The notes under the pieces: model-generated
The model's database searches: none
The model's input: the letters and a program-made list of their open reading frames with translations, nothing else
What the model was told of the DNA's origin: nothing
Assembly: GCA_947471745.1 (NCBI GenBank)
Contig: CANJKZ010000723.1
Coordinates: 5,249,001-5,313,000 of the forward strand
Source: Closterium sp. Naga37s-1
Lineage: Eukaryota > Streptophyta > Zygnematophyceae > Desmidiales > Closteriaceae
Direction of reading: 5' to 3'
Length of the DNA: 64,000 nt
Shown here: positions 1 to 9,055 of the stretch, piece by piece
How positions within the stretch are numbered: position 1 is the stretch's first letter
How the letters are laid out: each line of letters opens with the position of its first letter
Made by a program: the position numbers and the translations under genes

Positions 1-1361
1 CTCCCAGCGCCTCCACGACAAGCAGCTCCAACAGCACGACTCCCCAGGCGGGTACGCGACGCAAGCCACTCTCGTGCCTGCTGTGGTGAGACAGGCCCGC
101 GTCGTGAAACGAGACCCAGAGGAACGCTAGCAGACTCAACACCCCCAGGCTCTGCACCCCCCGGCACCTCACGGACGGGCTCAGCACCCCCAGACTCCGC
201 AGCCGCAGGCTCAGCACCCCCAGGCTCCGCACTCCCCAGCACCTCTCGCGCAGGCTCAGCACCCCCAGAAGCAGCACCCCCAGCAGCACCTCCCGCAGCA
301 GCACCTGAGTCGCTAGTGACCTCTACAGGCTCAGCTAAGGAGGGCGGGTCTACCTGAGACACACCTGAAGGAGCAGGATCCTCAGGGGGGAGGGGGTCTA
401 CTGGAGGGGGACCTGGAGCGAGGAAAAGCGGCGGGGGAGGGAGAGGGGCAGTGCGGAAGGGGAAGAGACGGTAGAAAGGAACCGACTCGTCAAAGGTGAC
501 GTCCTGAGAGGGGAAGACACGGCGCGAGGTGGGGTGGTAAAACTTCCCACGTCAGGGACAAAGCCAAGGAAGACACAGGGAATGGTGTGGGAGGAAAGCT
601 TGTCCGCAGACGTATCGCGGACAAGGGCACGAGCACCCCAGACCCGGAAACGCGACGCATCGCCAACCTCCCCCGTCCAACGCAGTGTGGGCGAGGTCTC
701 CGGCAAGGAGACACAGGGCCAGAGGTTGAGCTGCTGCGCGGAGTACCGGACCGCAAACGGCCACAGAAAATGGGGAGCCGCCGCATGAATCAAGGAGGTA
801 CGAGCGACCTCCATGACTAAGCCAATGCGGCGCTCAGCAACCCCATTTTGCTGTGGTGAGCCCAGAAGGGTGAACGACTGCTTGATGCCCTCCCCCTGAC
901 AGAAGGCCCGCAAGAGGTCGGAGGTGAACTCACCACCTCTGTCAGAGTGCAGACGCAGGACAGGAAGGTCCTGGCGGAACCTGCGGCGGAGCCGGAGACG
1001 AACTGCTTGGATCAAAGGGATCAGGACAGCAGGGACCTCACCCTTGGTGCGCAAGGGGAAGACCGTGATGTACCGCGAGTAGTCGTCGACAATCAGCAGA
1101 AAGTACCGCTCACCGCCCTGTCGACGAACGCGGGCTGGGCCCCACACGTCCAGGTGGAGGGTCTGCAGAGGAGCCTCTGTCGGGGGAAACGAGGAGGAGT
1201 GAGGAGCGGCGCGCTGCCGCCCCTCGACGCAAGGAAGGCAGGGCGGTGCAGGCGAGGCAGGGAGGGGAGGGAGAGACCTGGGAAGACCAGACAGAAAGAG
1301 GCGACGGTGCATGTCACGGAGACGTGGCATGGAGGGGAGGGGTAGGGAGGGGTGGCCCAGG
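1..1361 (-). pseudogene. Element A integrase and start of Gly/Ala-rich linker
   Basis: Reading leftward from 1361, the translation gives the end of the GAG-pre-integrase zinc region (CLPCVEG), then an rve integrase core with Asp in LHLDVWGP, Asp in LHSDRGGEF and Glu in QQNGVAERR. These form the D-D-E triad that inserts cDNA into the host genome. The C-terminal VWG and CVFLGFVPD motifs follow. At about 545 the reading frame changes, so the downstream WQFYHP segment is lost from frame. From about 400 to 1 the DNA holds repeats of a CAGCACCCCCAGG-like unit, which on the minus strand encode the Gly/Ala/Pro/Glu-rich linker seen in all relatives here. It is a decayed pol segment. Confidence 0.85.
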
Positions 1362-1500
1362 TGTCAGAATGTGATAATTGTCTAGCCTGCAGTGGGGTAC
1401 TCCATAGCGAGTACAACCCAATTAGGGTTTCCTATATGTACCTCAACTGCTGCTAGTGCAAACACTCCTCCTTTTCATTCCTTGTTCTGTAATTTTGACA
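1362..1500 (+). repeat. T1 5' LTR
   Basis: 139-bp LTR with TG...CA ends. It contains the clan core (CAGTGGGGTA ... GTACAACCCAATTAGGG) and a TATA-like CTATATGTA. It differs from its partner at 2746 by three substitutions and a 3-bp indel, so the insertion is not brand new. Confidence 0.93.
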
Positions 1501-1512
1501 TGGTATCAGAGC
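1501..1512 (+). other. T1 primer-binding site
   Basis: TGGTATCAGAGC lies directly after the LTR. This is the usual plant-element sequence complementary to the 3' end of initiator methionine tRNA, and it primes minus-strand cDNA synthesis. Confidence 0.9.
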
Positions 1513-1543
1513 AGGTCGACCCTCCTGGGTCGATCCTGTGGGT

Positions 1544-1599
1544 GGGCCCCACCGATGCTTCTGCTACTCTATTGCTGTCGCGCGCCCCGGGCGCGCGAC
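1544..1599 (+). promoter_or_regulatory. T1 post-primer block: GGGCCC motif and GC hairpin
   Basis: About 30 nt after the primer site is GGGCCCCACC (1544-1553), followed by a perfect 9-bp stem (1577-1585 with 1591-1599) around a 5-nt loop. Matching blocks occur after the primer sites of the other clan elements. The position, between primer site and leader, is where packaging or dimerisation signals usually lie. That role is inference. Confidence 0.5.
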
Positions 1600-1769
1600 C
1601 CTTTCTTCCTGCCGCGCACTCGGAGCGCGCGGCGTTTTTTATCCCACCGTGCGCTCGGGGCGTGCGGCGGTTTTCTGCTCGCCGTGCGCCCAGATGCGCG
1701 CGGCGGTTTCCTGCTTCGCGCGGCGGTTTTCTTCCCATCGTGGCGCCCCCGGGGACCTGCGCGCTGCCC

Positions 1770-2010
1770 CCCCCGTCGCCCGTCGCGGCGCCCTGAGGGC
1801 CCGCGCGTCGCCCTCCTCCCGTCGCCTCGTCGCGGCGCCCTGGGGGTCCGCGCACCGGCCCCTCCCGTCGCCTCGTCGCGGCACCTTGGGGGCCCGCGCG
1901 TCGCCCCCTCCCGTCGCCTCGTCGCGGCACCTTGGGGGCCCGCGCGTCGCCCCCTCCCGTCGCCTCGTCGCGGCGCCTTGGGGGCCCGCGCGCGGCCCCT
2001 TCCGTCGCCC
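1770..2010 (+). repeat. T1 leader minisatellite
   Basis: Tandem units of roughly 45 bp built on CGTCGCCTCGTCGCGG followed by CACCTTGGGGGCCCGCGCG, about five imperfect copies. The segment is extremely GC-rich. Long open frames on both strands here come only from lack of stop codons in GC-rich DNA. Confidence 0.8.
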
Positions 2011-2389
2011 GTCGAGCCGCCCTCGGGGGCCCATGCGCGGCCCCCCTCCCGTCACCCGGCGTGGCGCCCTCGGGGGGGCCCGCGCCTTGCTCCTTCGTGG
2101 GGCCCCCAGGAGACCCCCCCGCCGCCTCCCTTTCCCTCCGTGAACCGCCCCTGCTGCTTTTCGCGCTCTTGCTTGCGTTAGGGTTTGGGGGTGGCGGGCA
2201 TGGGGGTGACCGGTGTGGGTAACCTGCAGCTCCTCCTCCTCCTCCGTCTCCCACTGCTGCAGCTGCCGCTGAGGGGGGTGGGTGTGTGGGAGCCGAGGGT
2301 TTAGGGTTTAAGGGGGGTGCCGTGGGAGTGGAGCTAGGGTTTCAGCAAGGAGTGTGTGAGAGGGGTGTGGGACGGTCGGGGGAGGTTGC

Positions 2390-2700
2390 GTGGAGGCTGC
2401 CGTCGTGTCGCCTGCAGCGCCAGTAGTCCGGAGCCGTCGTGCTCTCGGTAGCCCAGAGGGCCTGCTGTGCCTGTCGCCCGTGGGTCCGTTGCTCTTGCCG
2501 CTCCTCGTAGCCGCCGAGCCAGTTACTGCAGTAGTCCGGGGCGCTGTTCCGGTAGCCACGATGTGCGCACTCCTGTTGCCCGTGTGTCTGCAGCTTCAGC
2601 CGTCGTCTCCAATCTTCTCTCCCCTCACAGTCCCTCCTCCTCCTCACTTGCCCTCTGTGATTACCTCTAGCTTTGCTTGTAATTGGTGAACTTACTTTAT
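2390..2700 (+). other. Conserved 3' domain of the T1/T2/J non-autonomous family
   Basis: The segment is recognisably related to 6440-6650 (T2, minus) and 40030-40320 (J, minus). An open frame in T1 includes SPVGPLLLPLLVAAEPVT. T2 and J keep nearly the same words (SPVGPLLLPL, AAEP-x-TPVVR) in their own sense orientation, then diverge. It ends in a CCTCCTCCTCACTTGCC stretch before the polypurine tract. I recognise no protein domain. The conservation may be at RNA level rather than coding. Confidence 0.55.
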
Positions 2701-2745
2701 GGCTGCTTGTTGTGTTGATCGTACCCCACTTTGACTATGGGGGTG

Positions 2746-2881
2746 TGTCAGAATGTGATAATTGTCTAGCCTGCAGTGGGGTACTCTATAGCGAGTACAA
2801 CCCAATTAGGGTTTCCTATATGCACCTCAATTGCTGCTAGTGCAAACACTCCTTTTTATTCCTTGTTCTGTAATTTTGACA
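2746..2881 (+). repeat. T1 3' LTR with preceding polypurine tract
   Basis: 136-bp LTR matching 1362-1500. Immediately upstream (2734-2745) is ACTATGGGGGTG, the plus-strand primer tract shared with elements B, L, M, P and T2. The CCAGG target duplication follows at 2882. Confidence 0.93.
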
Positions 2882-3521
2882 CCAGGCGGTTGTGCCAGAG
2901 AAGAGTCTGGTGCGAAAGGGAGCGACACTCACAAGGGGAGGCTACCTAACCTGACGTAGAAACCTGACCAGTAGTAGCTACCTGAGGAGGCGCAGTCGCT
3001 AGTGTGTAAAGACTCGACCCTGGCCGACGGGTAAACGTGGCCAGATGGCGGCCGGTCTGGGAGCACGTACAGATCGCCACACGCTGTCCTCCAAGGGTAA
3101 AGGTGTCAACCCACGGGTCCTGGAGAACTGCGTTGCTCACCAAGTTTGTAGAGAACGAGGGGAGGTGGAAGCCTGTCAGTGAGCCAGGCGGAACCGCCGG
3201 GCACGGAAGCACAGTGGTGGACCGTGCAAGAACTGCGCCCCCTAAGGGGTCAGCCAGAGAGACTGCAACAGGTGCAGGGAGTGGTGTGATTGCAGTACTG
3301 TCACGGAAGAAGCAGCGGGAAACACCTGAGTCAAGCGTGAAGGTGTGCAAGGCCTCAGCAGCGCGCGACGTGCGGGCTGCCGTAGGGCGCGACGCGCAGG
3401 GCAGCAGCGCGGGCGTAGGGCAGGGCGCAGGCGCAGGGCAGGGCACCGGCGCGGGGCAGGGCGCTGGCGCAGGGCAGGGCACTAGCGCAAGGCAGGCCGT
3501 GCGCAGGGCAACGCGATGCAA
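2882..3521 (-). pseudogene. Element A protease and start of GAG-pre-integrase
   Basis: The minus-strand translation contains LHTFTLDSGVSRCFFRD, the aspartic protease active site (D-S-G), then the copia protease body with SLADP, LPCPAVP and LPSFSTNLVSN, and the start of the pre-integrase domain (LYTLATAPP). It is cut at 2882 by the T1 insertion. Upstream of the active site the protein is only a Cys/Pro/Ala repeat produced by a tandem GCGCAGGGCAGGG-type array at about 3410-3490. No capsid or zinc-finger part of Gag precedes it, unlike C, K and L. Confidence 0.85.
3410..3490. repeat. Short tandem array before the element A protease
   Basis: Six or so imperfect units of GGGCAGGGC(G/A)C(C/A)GGCGCA. 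It replaces the Gag-protease junction found in fuller relatives. Confidence 0.7.
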
Positions 3522-3562
3522 GGTAGTGGGGTAACGCGTAACCGCAGTCGGAAGCTAAGTAT

Positions 3563-3746
3563 GGTGGGCCCGGAAAAAAAAAACGGTCCTACGGACCTAT
3601 TGCCCTGAAGCCATGTCAAGATAGCAAGCAGAAATGATTGCATTGAATGAAATGTGGGTACAAGTACTAGCCCCAACTTCGGGTTGTACCCCAAACGGGC
3701 TACCCCACTATAGCCTAAACAGAACTAACACATATATAGTTTGACA
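3563..3746 (-). repeat. Element A 5' LTR, primer site and GGGCCCACC block
   Basis: The LTR is 3614-3746 (133 bp, TGTCAAAC... to ...CTTGACA on the minus strand). It is followed on the minus strand by TGGCTTCAGGGC (3602-3613), a diverged primer site, and then by CCGGGCCCACC (plus GGTGGGCCC at 3563-3571). The LTR has the clan core (GGCTATAGTGGGGTA and a GGGGTACAACCC-like segment). The left copy is outside the window, so the two LTRs cannot be compared. Confidence 0.85.
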
Positions 3747-4266
3747 ATAATCACTCAAGTGGCCACGCCAGGGGATTCCTGCTGGCTTTTGTTTTCCCGG
3801 CGCATTACCCTAAGGAGATTTGTAGCCCCGAAATGCACCGTTCGCACGAGTATCATCCCGCAATAGTGTTTCTTACTAGTCCCCACCCGAATATTTCGCC
3901 AGGGTGGCGGGCACGAACGTGGCCCGCTCACTGTACAGGAAACCGACAAATATTCCGACCAACAGTAAATGCGCGCTCATTTTTGGGCAAATGCGCGACC
4001 AATGAGCATATAAATCCCCAATCATAAACTTCGAGCATATAAATCACTGGCACGCTCGGGGATTTACATGCTCGATCGCCTATTGGTTGCTTATTTGTTT
4101 GACCTACCACTCATTGGTCGCGCATTTGGCCGAAATTGATTGCGCAACTACTGTTGGTCCCGATATTTGTCGGTTTCCTGTACAGTGAGCGGGCCACGTT
4201 CGCGCTCGCCACCCTGGCAAAATTTCCGGGCGGGAACTAGTAAGAAACACTATTGCGAGATGATAC
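3747..4266. repeat. Foldback/MITE-like element, left arm, centre and part of right arm
   Basis: A giant inverted repeat. The stretch from about 3747 to 4040 pairs with the reverse complement of about 4095-4266 continued at 12152-12250. Examples are GTATCATCCCGCAATAGTG at 3850 against CACTATTGCGAGATGATAC ending at 4266, and CCGACAAATATT against GATATTTGTCGG. Arms are about 290 bp around a small AT-richer centre. No transposase frame is seen, so it is a non-autonomous foldback or MITE, possibly Mutator-like given the arm length. Its outer left end is hidden by element A, and its right arm is split at GATAC by element B. Confidence 0.8.
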
Positions 4267-4397
4267 TGTTAGAATAAGCAGGCAAGAATGATGGACTAGG
4301 TAGCACGCATGAGTACAAGTACCTAACCCTAAAGTGTTGTACCCCTTGTAGGCCAACCCACTATAGCCTAGAGATTACACAAACATACAGTTTGACA
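4267..4397 (-). repeat. Element B 3' LTR
   Basis: 131-bp LTR, TGTTAGAATA at left and GTTTGACA at right. On the plus strand it is followed by CACCCCCATAGG, the complement of the clan polypurine tract CCTATGGGGGTG. It differs from the 5' copy at several positions. Confidence 0.92.
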
Positions 4398-4643
4398 CAC
4401 CCCCATAGGCTAAGTGGGAGATAGCAAACACAACAGACGGTCATAAGACCAGTCAGGCAAGAGAACAAAGCAAAGCAAAGCCCAGGGTGGATCACAAGGT
4501 CACCACGCGTCCTGAGTACAAGCAAGCGGCTACAAGGCCAGTTCACATGCAGAGTTATAATAGCAAGGTAGTACACTGATCACAACCTAGCAAGAGTAAA
4601 CAAGCAGGTATAAAGATATATATCAGTGTACAACAACAGCAAG
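4398..4643 (-). other. Element B 3' untranslated region
   Basis: Lies between the pol stop and the polypurine tract. It shares a GTGATCCACCCTG stretch with the same region of L, M and P. No coding potential is seen. Confidence 0.5.
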
Positions 4644-6230
4644 TCAAGCAACCAGCAGATGAGGCAGAGTGGAAACAAGCCCAAGAGCTGTGCAGAAACG
4701 CTGATGATCACCAGACCCAAGGGCCTTGGTGAAGACATCGGCAGCGTTGGCCCGAGAGGCCACGTAAGCAAGGCGCAGCTGACCACGCTGCTGCAGCTCA
4801 CGCGCAAAAAAGTAGCGAAGAGCACTGTGCTTCGTTCTGTGCTCCAGTCTCTGCTCGCGACACAAGGCAAGCATTGCCTTGTTGTCGATGTACAGAACTG
4901 GAGGAGAACGAGGCCGCTCCCCAAAGTCGGTCAGCAGGTAGGTCAGCCAGCGTAGCTCCTTTGCAGCCATGGCCCTAGTGTAGATCTCGGCCTCGTAGCT
5001 GGAGCCAAGCACAGAAGAAGAACGAGTGGACCTCCACGAGACAGAACCAGAGCCAAGACTGAAGGTGAAACCCTCTGACGACCGCTGCGTAGCTAGGTCG
5101 TCAACCCAAGAAGCGTCCGAGTGCCCAGTGAGGACAACTGGGCTCCGCCCTCCAAGCACGAGCCCCATGCCCGATGTACTGCACAAGTAGCGCAGTACCC
5201 TCTTAGCAGCATCCATGTGCACCTTTCGGTGCCTACCAGGAGCCACGTAGCGAGCCAGAAGGCCAAGAGGGTACGCAAGGTCAGGTCGAGTGCAGGTCAT
5301 CAGGTACATGAGGCAGCCCACTAGCTCTGGGTACGGGCCACTCGGCTCTACGGACTCGTCCGAAGGTGGAGCTGAGAGCGAGTGGCCTGTAGCCAGAGGA
5401 GTGGCCTGTGCCGAGGACCAGGTGAAGCCGAAGCGCTGAAGGACCTGCTGCACCATGTGTGACTGAGTCAGGGTGATGGTGCACCGTGCTCTCTCCCGTG
5501 TGATCTGCAAGCCAAGATAGCTCCGCAGCTCACCCAGGTCACTTCAGGTGTGTCTCTCCTGCAGCTCCTTCACTAGGGCTAGTGCCTCAGTGTCAGCAGT
5601 AGCAAAAACCAAGTCGTCGACATACACGAGGATGTAGAACGGCGGCAGAGTAGTGTCGGTGCGTAGAAACAGTGATGGGTCAGCAGTCGAAGGAGCAGAC
5701 CCAAGAGCCGCAAGTGTCAACCTCAGTGTGTCGTGCCACTCGCGGGGCGCCTGACGCAGGCCGTACACTGGTCGCCGTAGGCTCCACTGGGTAACCTCAG
5801 GAAACGACCCAGTGAAGCCCTCTGGACGGCGCAACCAGATGGCCTCGTGAAGGCTACCCTGTAGGAAAGCTGTCGAGAAGTCGAGGGAGTGCAACTCGTA
5901 GTCGCGCTATGCTGCAACGTGCAGCAACACCCGAAGAGTGGTCATCTTCGTGGTAGGGGAGAAGGTCTGAAAGAAGTCGACCCTCACATGCTGACTGAAG
6001 CCTCGAGCAACGTAACGTGCCTTGTAGGCAGGTGGAGAACCCGGCGGCCACTTCACTCTGAAAATCCACATGCCACTGACAATGTTTGCCCCAGGTGGGG
6101 GAACCTCAACGACGTAGGTGCTTGTGGACTTCCAGGAAGCCATCTCTGCGTCCATGGCTGTCTGCCACTGAGAGGAGTACTCACCCGAAATCGCCTCTCT
6201 ATAAGAGCGCGGGGTGGGGATGTCAAGTGC
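4644..6230 (-). pseudogene. Element B reverse transcriptase and RNase H
   Basis: Reading leftward: RT N-part (MASWKSTSTY, IVSGMWIFRVK, ARGFSQ, SLDFSTAFLQGSLHE, VYGLRQAPREW), catalytic YVDD in ILVYVDDLVFA near 5615, the LGLQITRE-type thumb, then RNase H with Asp in GHSDASW, Glu in SSYEAEIY, Asp in LYIDNKAM and the FTKAL end motif, stopping with TGA at 4644-4646. Lesions: a TAG where relatives have Gln in AAQRDYE (near 5907), and a TGA near 5545 after the QERHT segment, at the Cys position of HTCTDLGEL. The domain continues upstream of T2, at 7218. Confidence 0.9.
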
Positions 6231-6369
6231 TGTCGAAATCAAGCGAGCAGAATGATAACAGAAGAAGAGCGGTTTCACTAGCAGCAGTTGGGATACATAT
6301 AGCAAACCCTAACTGGGTTGTACCCGCTATAGAGCAACCCATTACAGGCTAGATAATAACATTCTGACA
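6231..6369 (-). repeat. T2 3' LTR
   Basis: 139 bp, TGTCGAAATC to ATTCTGACA on the plus strand. It differs from 7079-7217 at about four positions and carries the clan core. Confidence 0.92.
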
Positions 6370-6976
6370 CACCCCCATAGCCAAAGTGAGGTGTAATCAG
6401 CACAATGAGCAGGTATAGCAGGAGTTCACAATAATAAGCAAAGCTAGAGGTAATCACAGCGGGCAAGTGAGGAGGAGGAGGAACTGTGGAAGGAGAGAAG
6501 ATGGGAGGCAACGACTGAAGCTGCAGAGGCACGGGCACAGGAGCGGCTGACTCAGTGGCTACCGAAGCAAGGGCGACGGACTACTGGAGTGACTGGCTCC
6601 GCGGCTAAGACGAGCGGCAGGAGCAACGGACCCACTGGCGACTTCCCCAGGGCGCCGCGACGGACGGGCGGGGGGCGCGCGCGGCTCCCCAGGGCGTCGC
6701 GACAAGAAGGGCGGGGGCCGCGCGTGCTCCCCAGGGCGCCGCGACGAGCAGGGCGGGGGCCACGCGCGGGTCCCCAAGGCCGCGCGACGGGCAGACGGGC
6801 CGCGCGCGGCCTGCAGGCCCGCGCACGGCTTGCAGGGCGACGCGACGGGAAGGGCGGGGGGCTGCGTGCGGGTCCCCCACGGCAGGAAACCGCCGCGCGC
6901 CTCGGGGCGCACGGCGGGCAGAAAACCGCCGCGCGCCCCGAGCGCACGGCAGACAGAAAACCCTAAAAAAAAATTC

Positions 6977-7078
6977 GCACGCCACGGGGCGTGCAACAGA
7001 CAGAGTAGCAGCGGAAGCAGTTAGGTGGTGGGCCCACCCACAGGATCGACCCAAGGGGGTCGACCTGTTCTGAAACCA
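6977..7078 (-). promoter_or_regulatory. T2 primer site, GGGCCCACC block and hairpin
   Basis: From the 5' LTR leftward: primer site 7067-7078, GGTGGGCCC at 7027-7035, then a 7-bp stem GCACGCC/GGCGTGC around ACGG at 6977-6994. The hairpin has the same design as that of L (GCGCGCC/GGCGCGC around TCGG) with a compensating base-pair change. A cis-acting RNA role is inferred. Confidence 0.5.
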
Positions 7079-7217
7079 TGTCGAAATCAAGCGAGCAGAA
7101 TGATAACAGAAGAAGAGGGGTTTCACTAGCAGCAGTTGGGATACATATAGCAAACCCTAACTGGGTTGTTCCCGCTATAGAGCACCCCACTACAGGCTAG
7201 ATAATAACATTCTGACA
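7079..7217 (-). repeat. T2 5' LTR
   Basis: 139-bp partner of 6231-6369, bounded by the AGTGC duplication on its right. Confidence 0.92.
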
Positions 7218-9055
7218 AGTGCATCCGGGTCTCCCTCAGGGGCAAGCAGCATGGTCGCGAGATGGGGTGAAGCGGCCGCAAGGCACTCCAGCTCCTCCTG
7301 CCTGTCCTCAAGAACGTCACAGCCAAGGGCAATACAGCCAAGGGCAGTCTCACCCCTAACGGACGGAGGACAGGCAGGGACAGGGTTAGAAACAAGGCTC
7401 GCAAGGTAGTCTAGGCGGTACACAGCAGCAAAGTCAACGAGCTCAGCGACTAAGGCAGACGCAGCAGGAGACGAGAACGAAGGGTCAGGCACCACCGTAG
7501 CAAGAAAGCGAGTAACTGTCGGTCTGGACGCACGAGCAAGGTCAGACGGAGGGTCAGCAACGTCAAGAAGAGAGGACGCAGGAGGTAACGGGACGACAAT
7601 ACGCTGTGGAACAGAGGAAGGACGGAGTGTCATATCGTGAGTGCCTGGGACAGCCGGAGCATGCTGACGACGAACACGAGGAACACGAGTACGGACAGCG
7701 GCTCTAGGCTCAGGCTCAAGGTCAAAGCTAGACTCAGGCTCTCAATGCTCAGGGGTGGAAGCACGAGTCTCAGGCTTTCGACGCTCAGACAGGGACTGTG
7801 TCACCGCAGTGTAAGGAGTAGGAGCAGGCAGTGTGGAGTGCGGTAGCAGCGGTGGCTGAGACTGGTCGGTTGGTGGAAACAGTAACGGAGGAGTAGTACC
7901 TGCCACAGGGAAGTCAGTAGCACCTGGAAGACTGAGAAGGTGGCGAAGAGCACCAGCAGCTCCCGTACCTCCAGCACGAGCAGCACCAGCACCTCCAGCA
8001 CCTCCAGCACCACTAGCTCCGGCAGCTCTAGCACCTCTAGCACCAGCAGTACCTCCAGCACCTCCAGTGCCAGCAGCTCCAATAGCACCTCCAGCACCTC
8101 CAGCATCAGTAGTACCACCTACTCCGGCAGCTCCAGCACCTCTGGTACGAGTACCTCCAGGACCCGTAGCTCCAGCTCTAGCGCCTCCAGCACCAGCAGT
8201 ACCTCCAGCACCTCCAGTGCCAGTAGCTCCAGAAGCACCTCTAGCACCATTAGTACCACCTGCTGCGGCAGCTCCAACACCTCTAGTGCGAGCGCCTCTA
8301 GGAGCAGCAGCTCCAGCACCTCCAGTACCTCCAACTCTAGCGCCTCCAGCACCAGCACCTCCAGTGCCAGCAGCTCCAGTAGCACCTCCAGCACCAGCAG
8401 TACCACCTGCTCCGGCAGCTCCAGCACCTCTAGTATGAGCACCTCCAGGACCAGCAGCTCCAGCACCTCCAGTACCTCTAGCTCCAGCGCCTCCAGCACT
8501 AGCAACACCAGCACCCCAAGGGTCAGCAGCTCCAGTAGCACCTCCAGCACGAGCAGCACCACCAGGACTAGCAGCTCCAGTACCTCCAGCACCAGCAGCA
8601 GCTCCAGTACCTCCAGTAGTACCTCCAGAACTAGCAGCTCCAGTACCTCCAGCACCAGCAGCACCTCTAGTACCTCCAGCAGTACCTCCAGCACCTCCAG
8701 CACCTCTAGGACTAGTAGCTCCAGCACCAGCAGGACTGTACCCTCTACCACCAGGACTGTCTTGCCAAACGACCCACGCACGAATCGCCTGCGGCGAGAG
8801 TGTCTCAAATAGAGCAGGCTGCGGTGGCTGTCCAGCTCCAGCACCTCCAGTAGTGGTAGCTCTAGCACCTCCAGCACCAGAAACACCTCTAGTACCTCCA
8901 GCTCCAGGACCTCCAACAGGGTCACCCACAACTCCACCGCCACTAGGACTCGCATCACCCCCAGAGTCAGCACCCCCAGTCGCAGCACCTCCAGAACCCT
9001 CACCCTCTGTCTCAGCACGTGTAGTTTCAGCTCCAGAGTCCACAGCAGCAGGCTG
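7218..9055 (-). pseudogene. Element B Gly/Ala-rich pol linker
   Basis: From about 9050 to 8000 the minus strand encodes over 300 residues made mostly of GGTGAAGAGG-like words, followed by the conserved pre-RT segment (ASALVAELVDFAA, CPPSV-x-GE, DVLEDRQEE, LLAPEGDPDAL) at 7630-7218. The DNA is a 9-bp-phased CCTCCAGCA array, so the plus strand simultaneously shows a Ser/Thr-only frame. The linker joins integrase to RT and is present, with different lengths, in all clan members here. Its function is unknown. Frame joins near 7740 and 9045 are imperfect. Confidence 0.75.

Larger units (their letters stand above)
1362..2881 (+). mobile_element. T1: non-autonomous LTR element nested in element A
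   Basis: A 1.52-kb element with terminal direct repeats at 1362-1500 and 2746-2881, both starting TGTCAGAATG and ending TTTTGACA. A primer site TGGTATCAGAGC follows the first repeat, and a purine tract CTATGGGGGTG precedes the second. It is flanked by the 5-bp duplication CCAGG (1357-1361 and 2882-2886). The 1.25-kb interior has no Gag, protease, integrase, RT or RNase H similarity. It holds a GC-rich tandem-repeat leader and a 3' domain shared with T2 and J. It therefore depends on proteins supplied in trans, most likely by the copia clan present in this window, whose ends it copies. Confidence 0.92.
1..3746 (-). mobile_element. Element A: Ty1/copia retrotransposon, partial
   Basis: Minus-strand copia element whose 5' LTR is at 3614-3746; its 3' part lies beyond the left edge. 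Order on the minus strand: LTR, primer site, very short leader, protease (about 3350-2960), GAG-pre-integrase, integrase (about 1361-540), Gly/Ala-rich linker (to 1). No Gag capsid domain fits between the primer site and the protease. The element is split by the insertion at 1362-2881. Removing that insertion and one CCAGG copy rejoins the WH-x-RLGHPSL motif of the pre-integrase domain. The coding frame is shifted near 545, so the copy is defective. Confidence 0.9.
6231..7217 (-). mobile_element. T2: non-autonomous LTR element nested in element B
   Basis: A 987-bp element on the minus strand, LTRs 7079-7217 (5') and 6231-6369 (3'), target duplication AGTGC (6226-6230 and 7218-7222). The primer site is TGGTTTCAGAAC (complement of 7067-7078) and the polypurine tract GCTATGGGGGTG (complement of 6370-6381). 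The interior is non-coding: a GC-rich leader (about 6640-6960) and the 3' domain also seen in T1 and J. Removing it rejoins the host reading APEGDPDALDIPTP, so it landed inside the pol linker of B. Confidence 0.93.

Noticed and set aside
4267..4397. Treating B's and A's flanks as one compound element because their LTRs are both near the foldback.
   Set aside because: A and B have different LTR sequences, and B has its own perfect GATAC duplication. They are independent insertions.
7940..8812. A 290-residue plus-strand Ser/Thr-rich open frame resembling a mucin or cell-wall protein.
   Set aside because: It is the exact antisense of the Gly/Ala-rich pol linker of element B. The 9-bp repeat keeps several frames open on both strands, and there is no start context, signal peptide or independent conservation.
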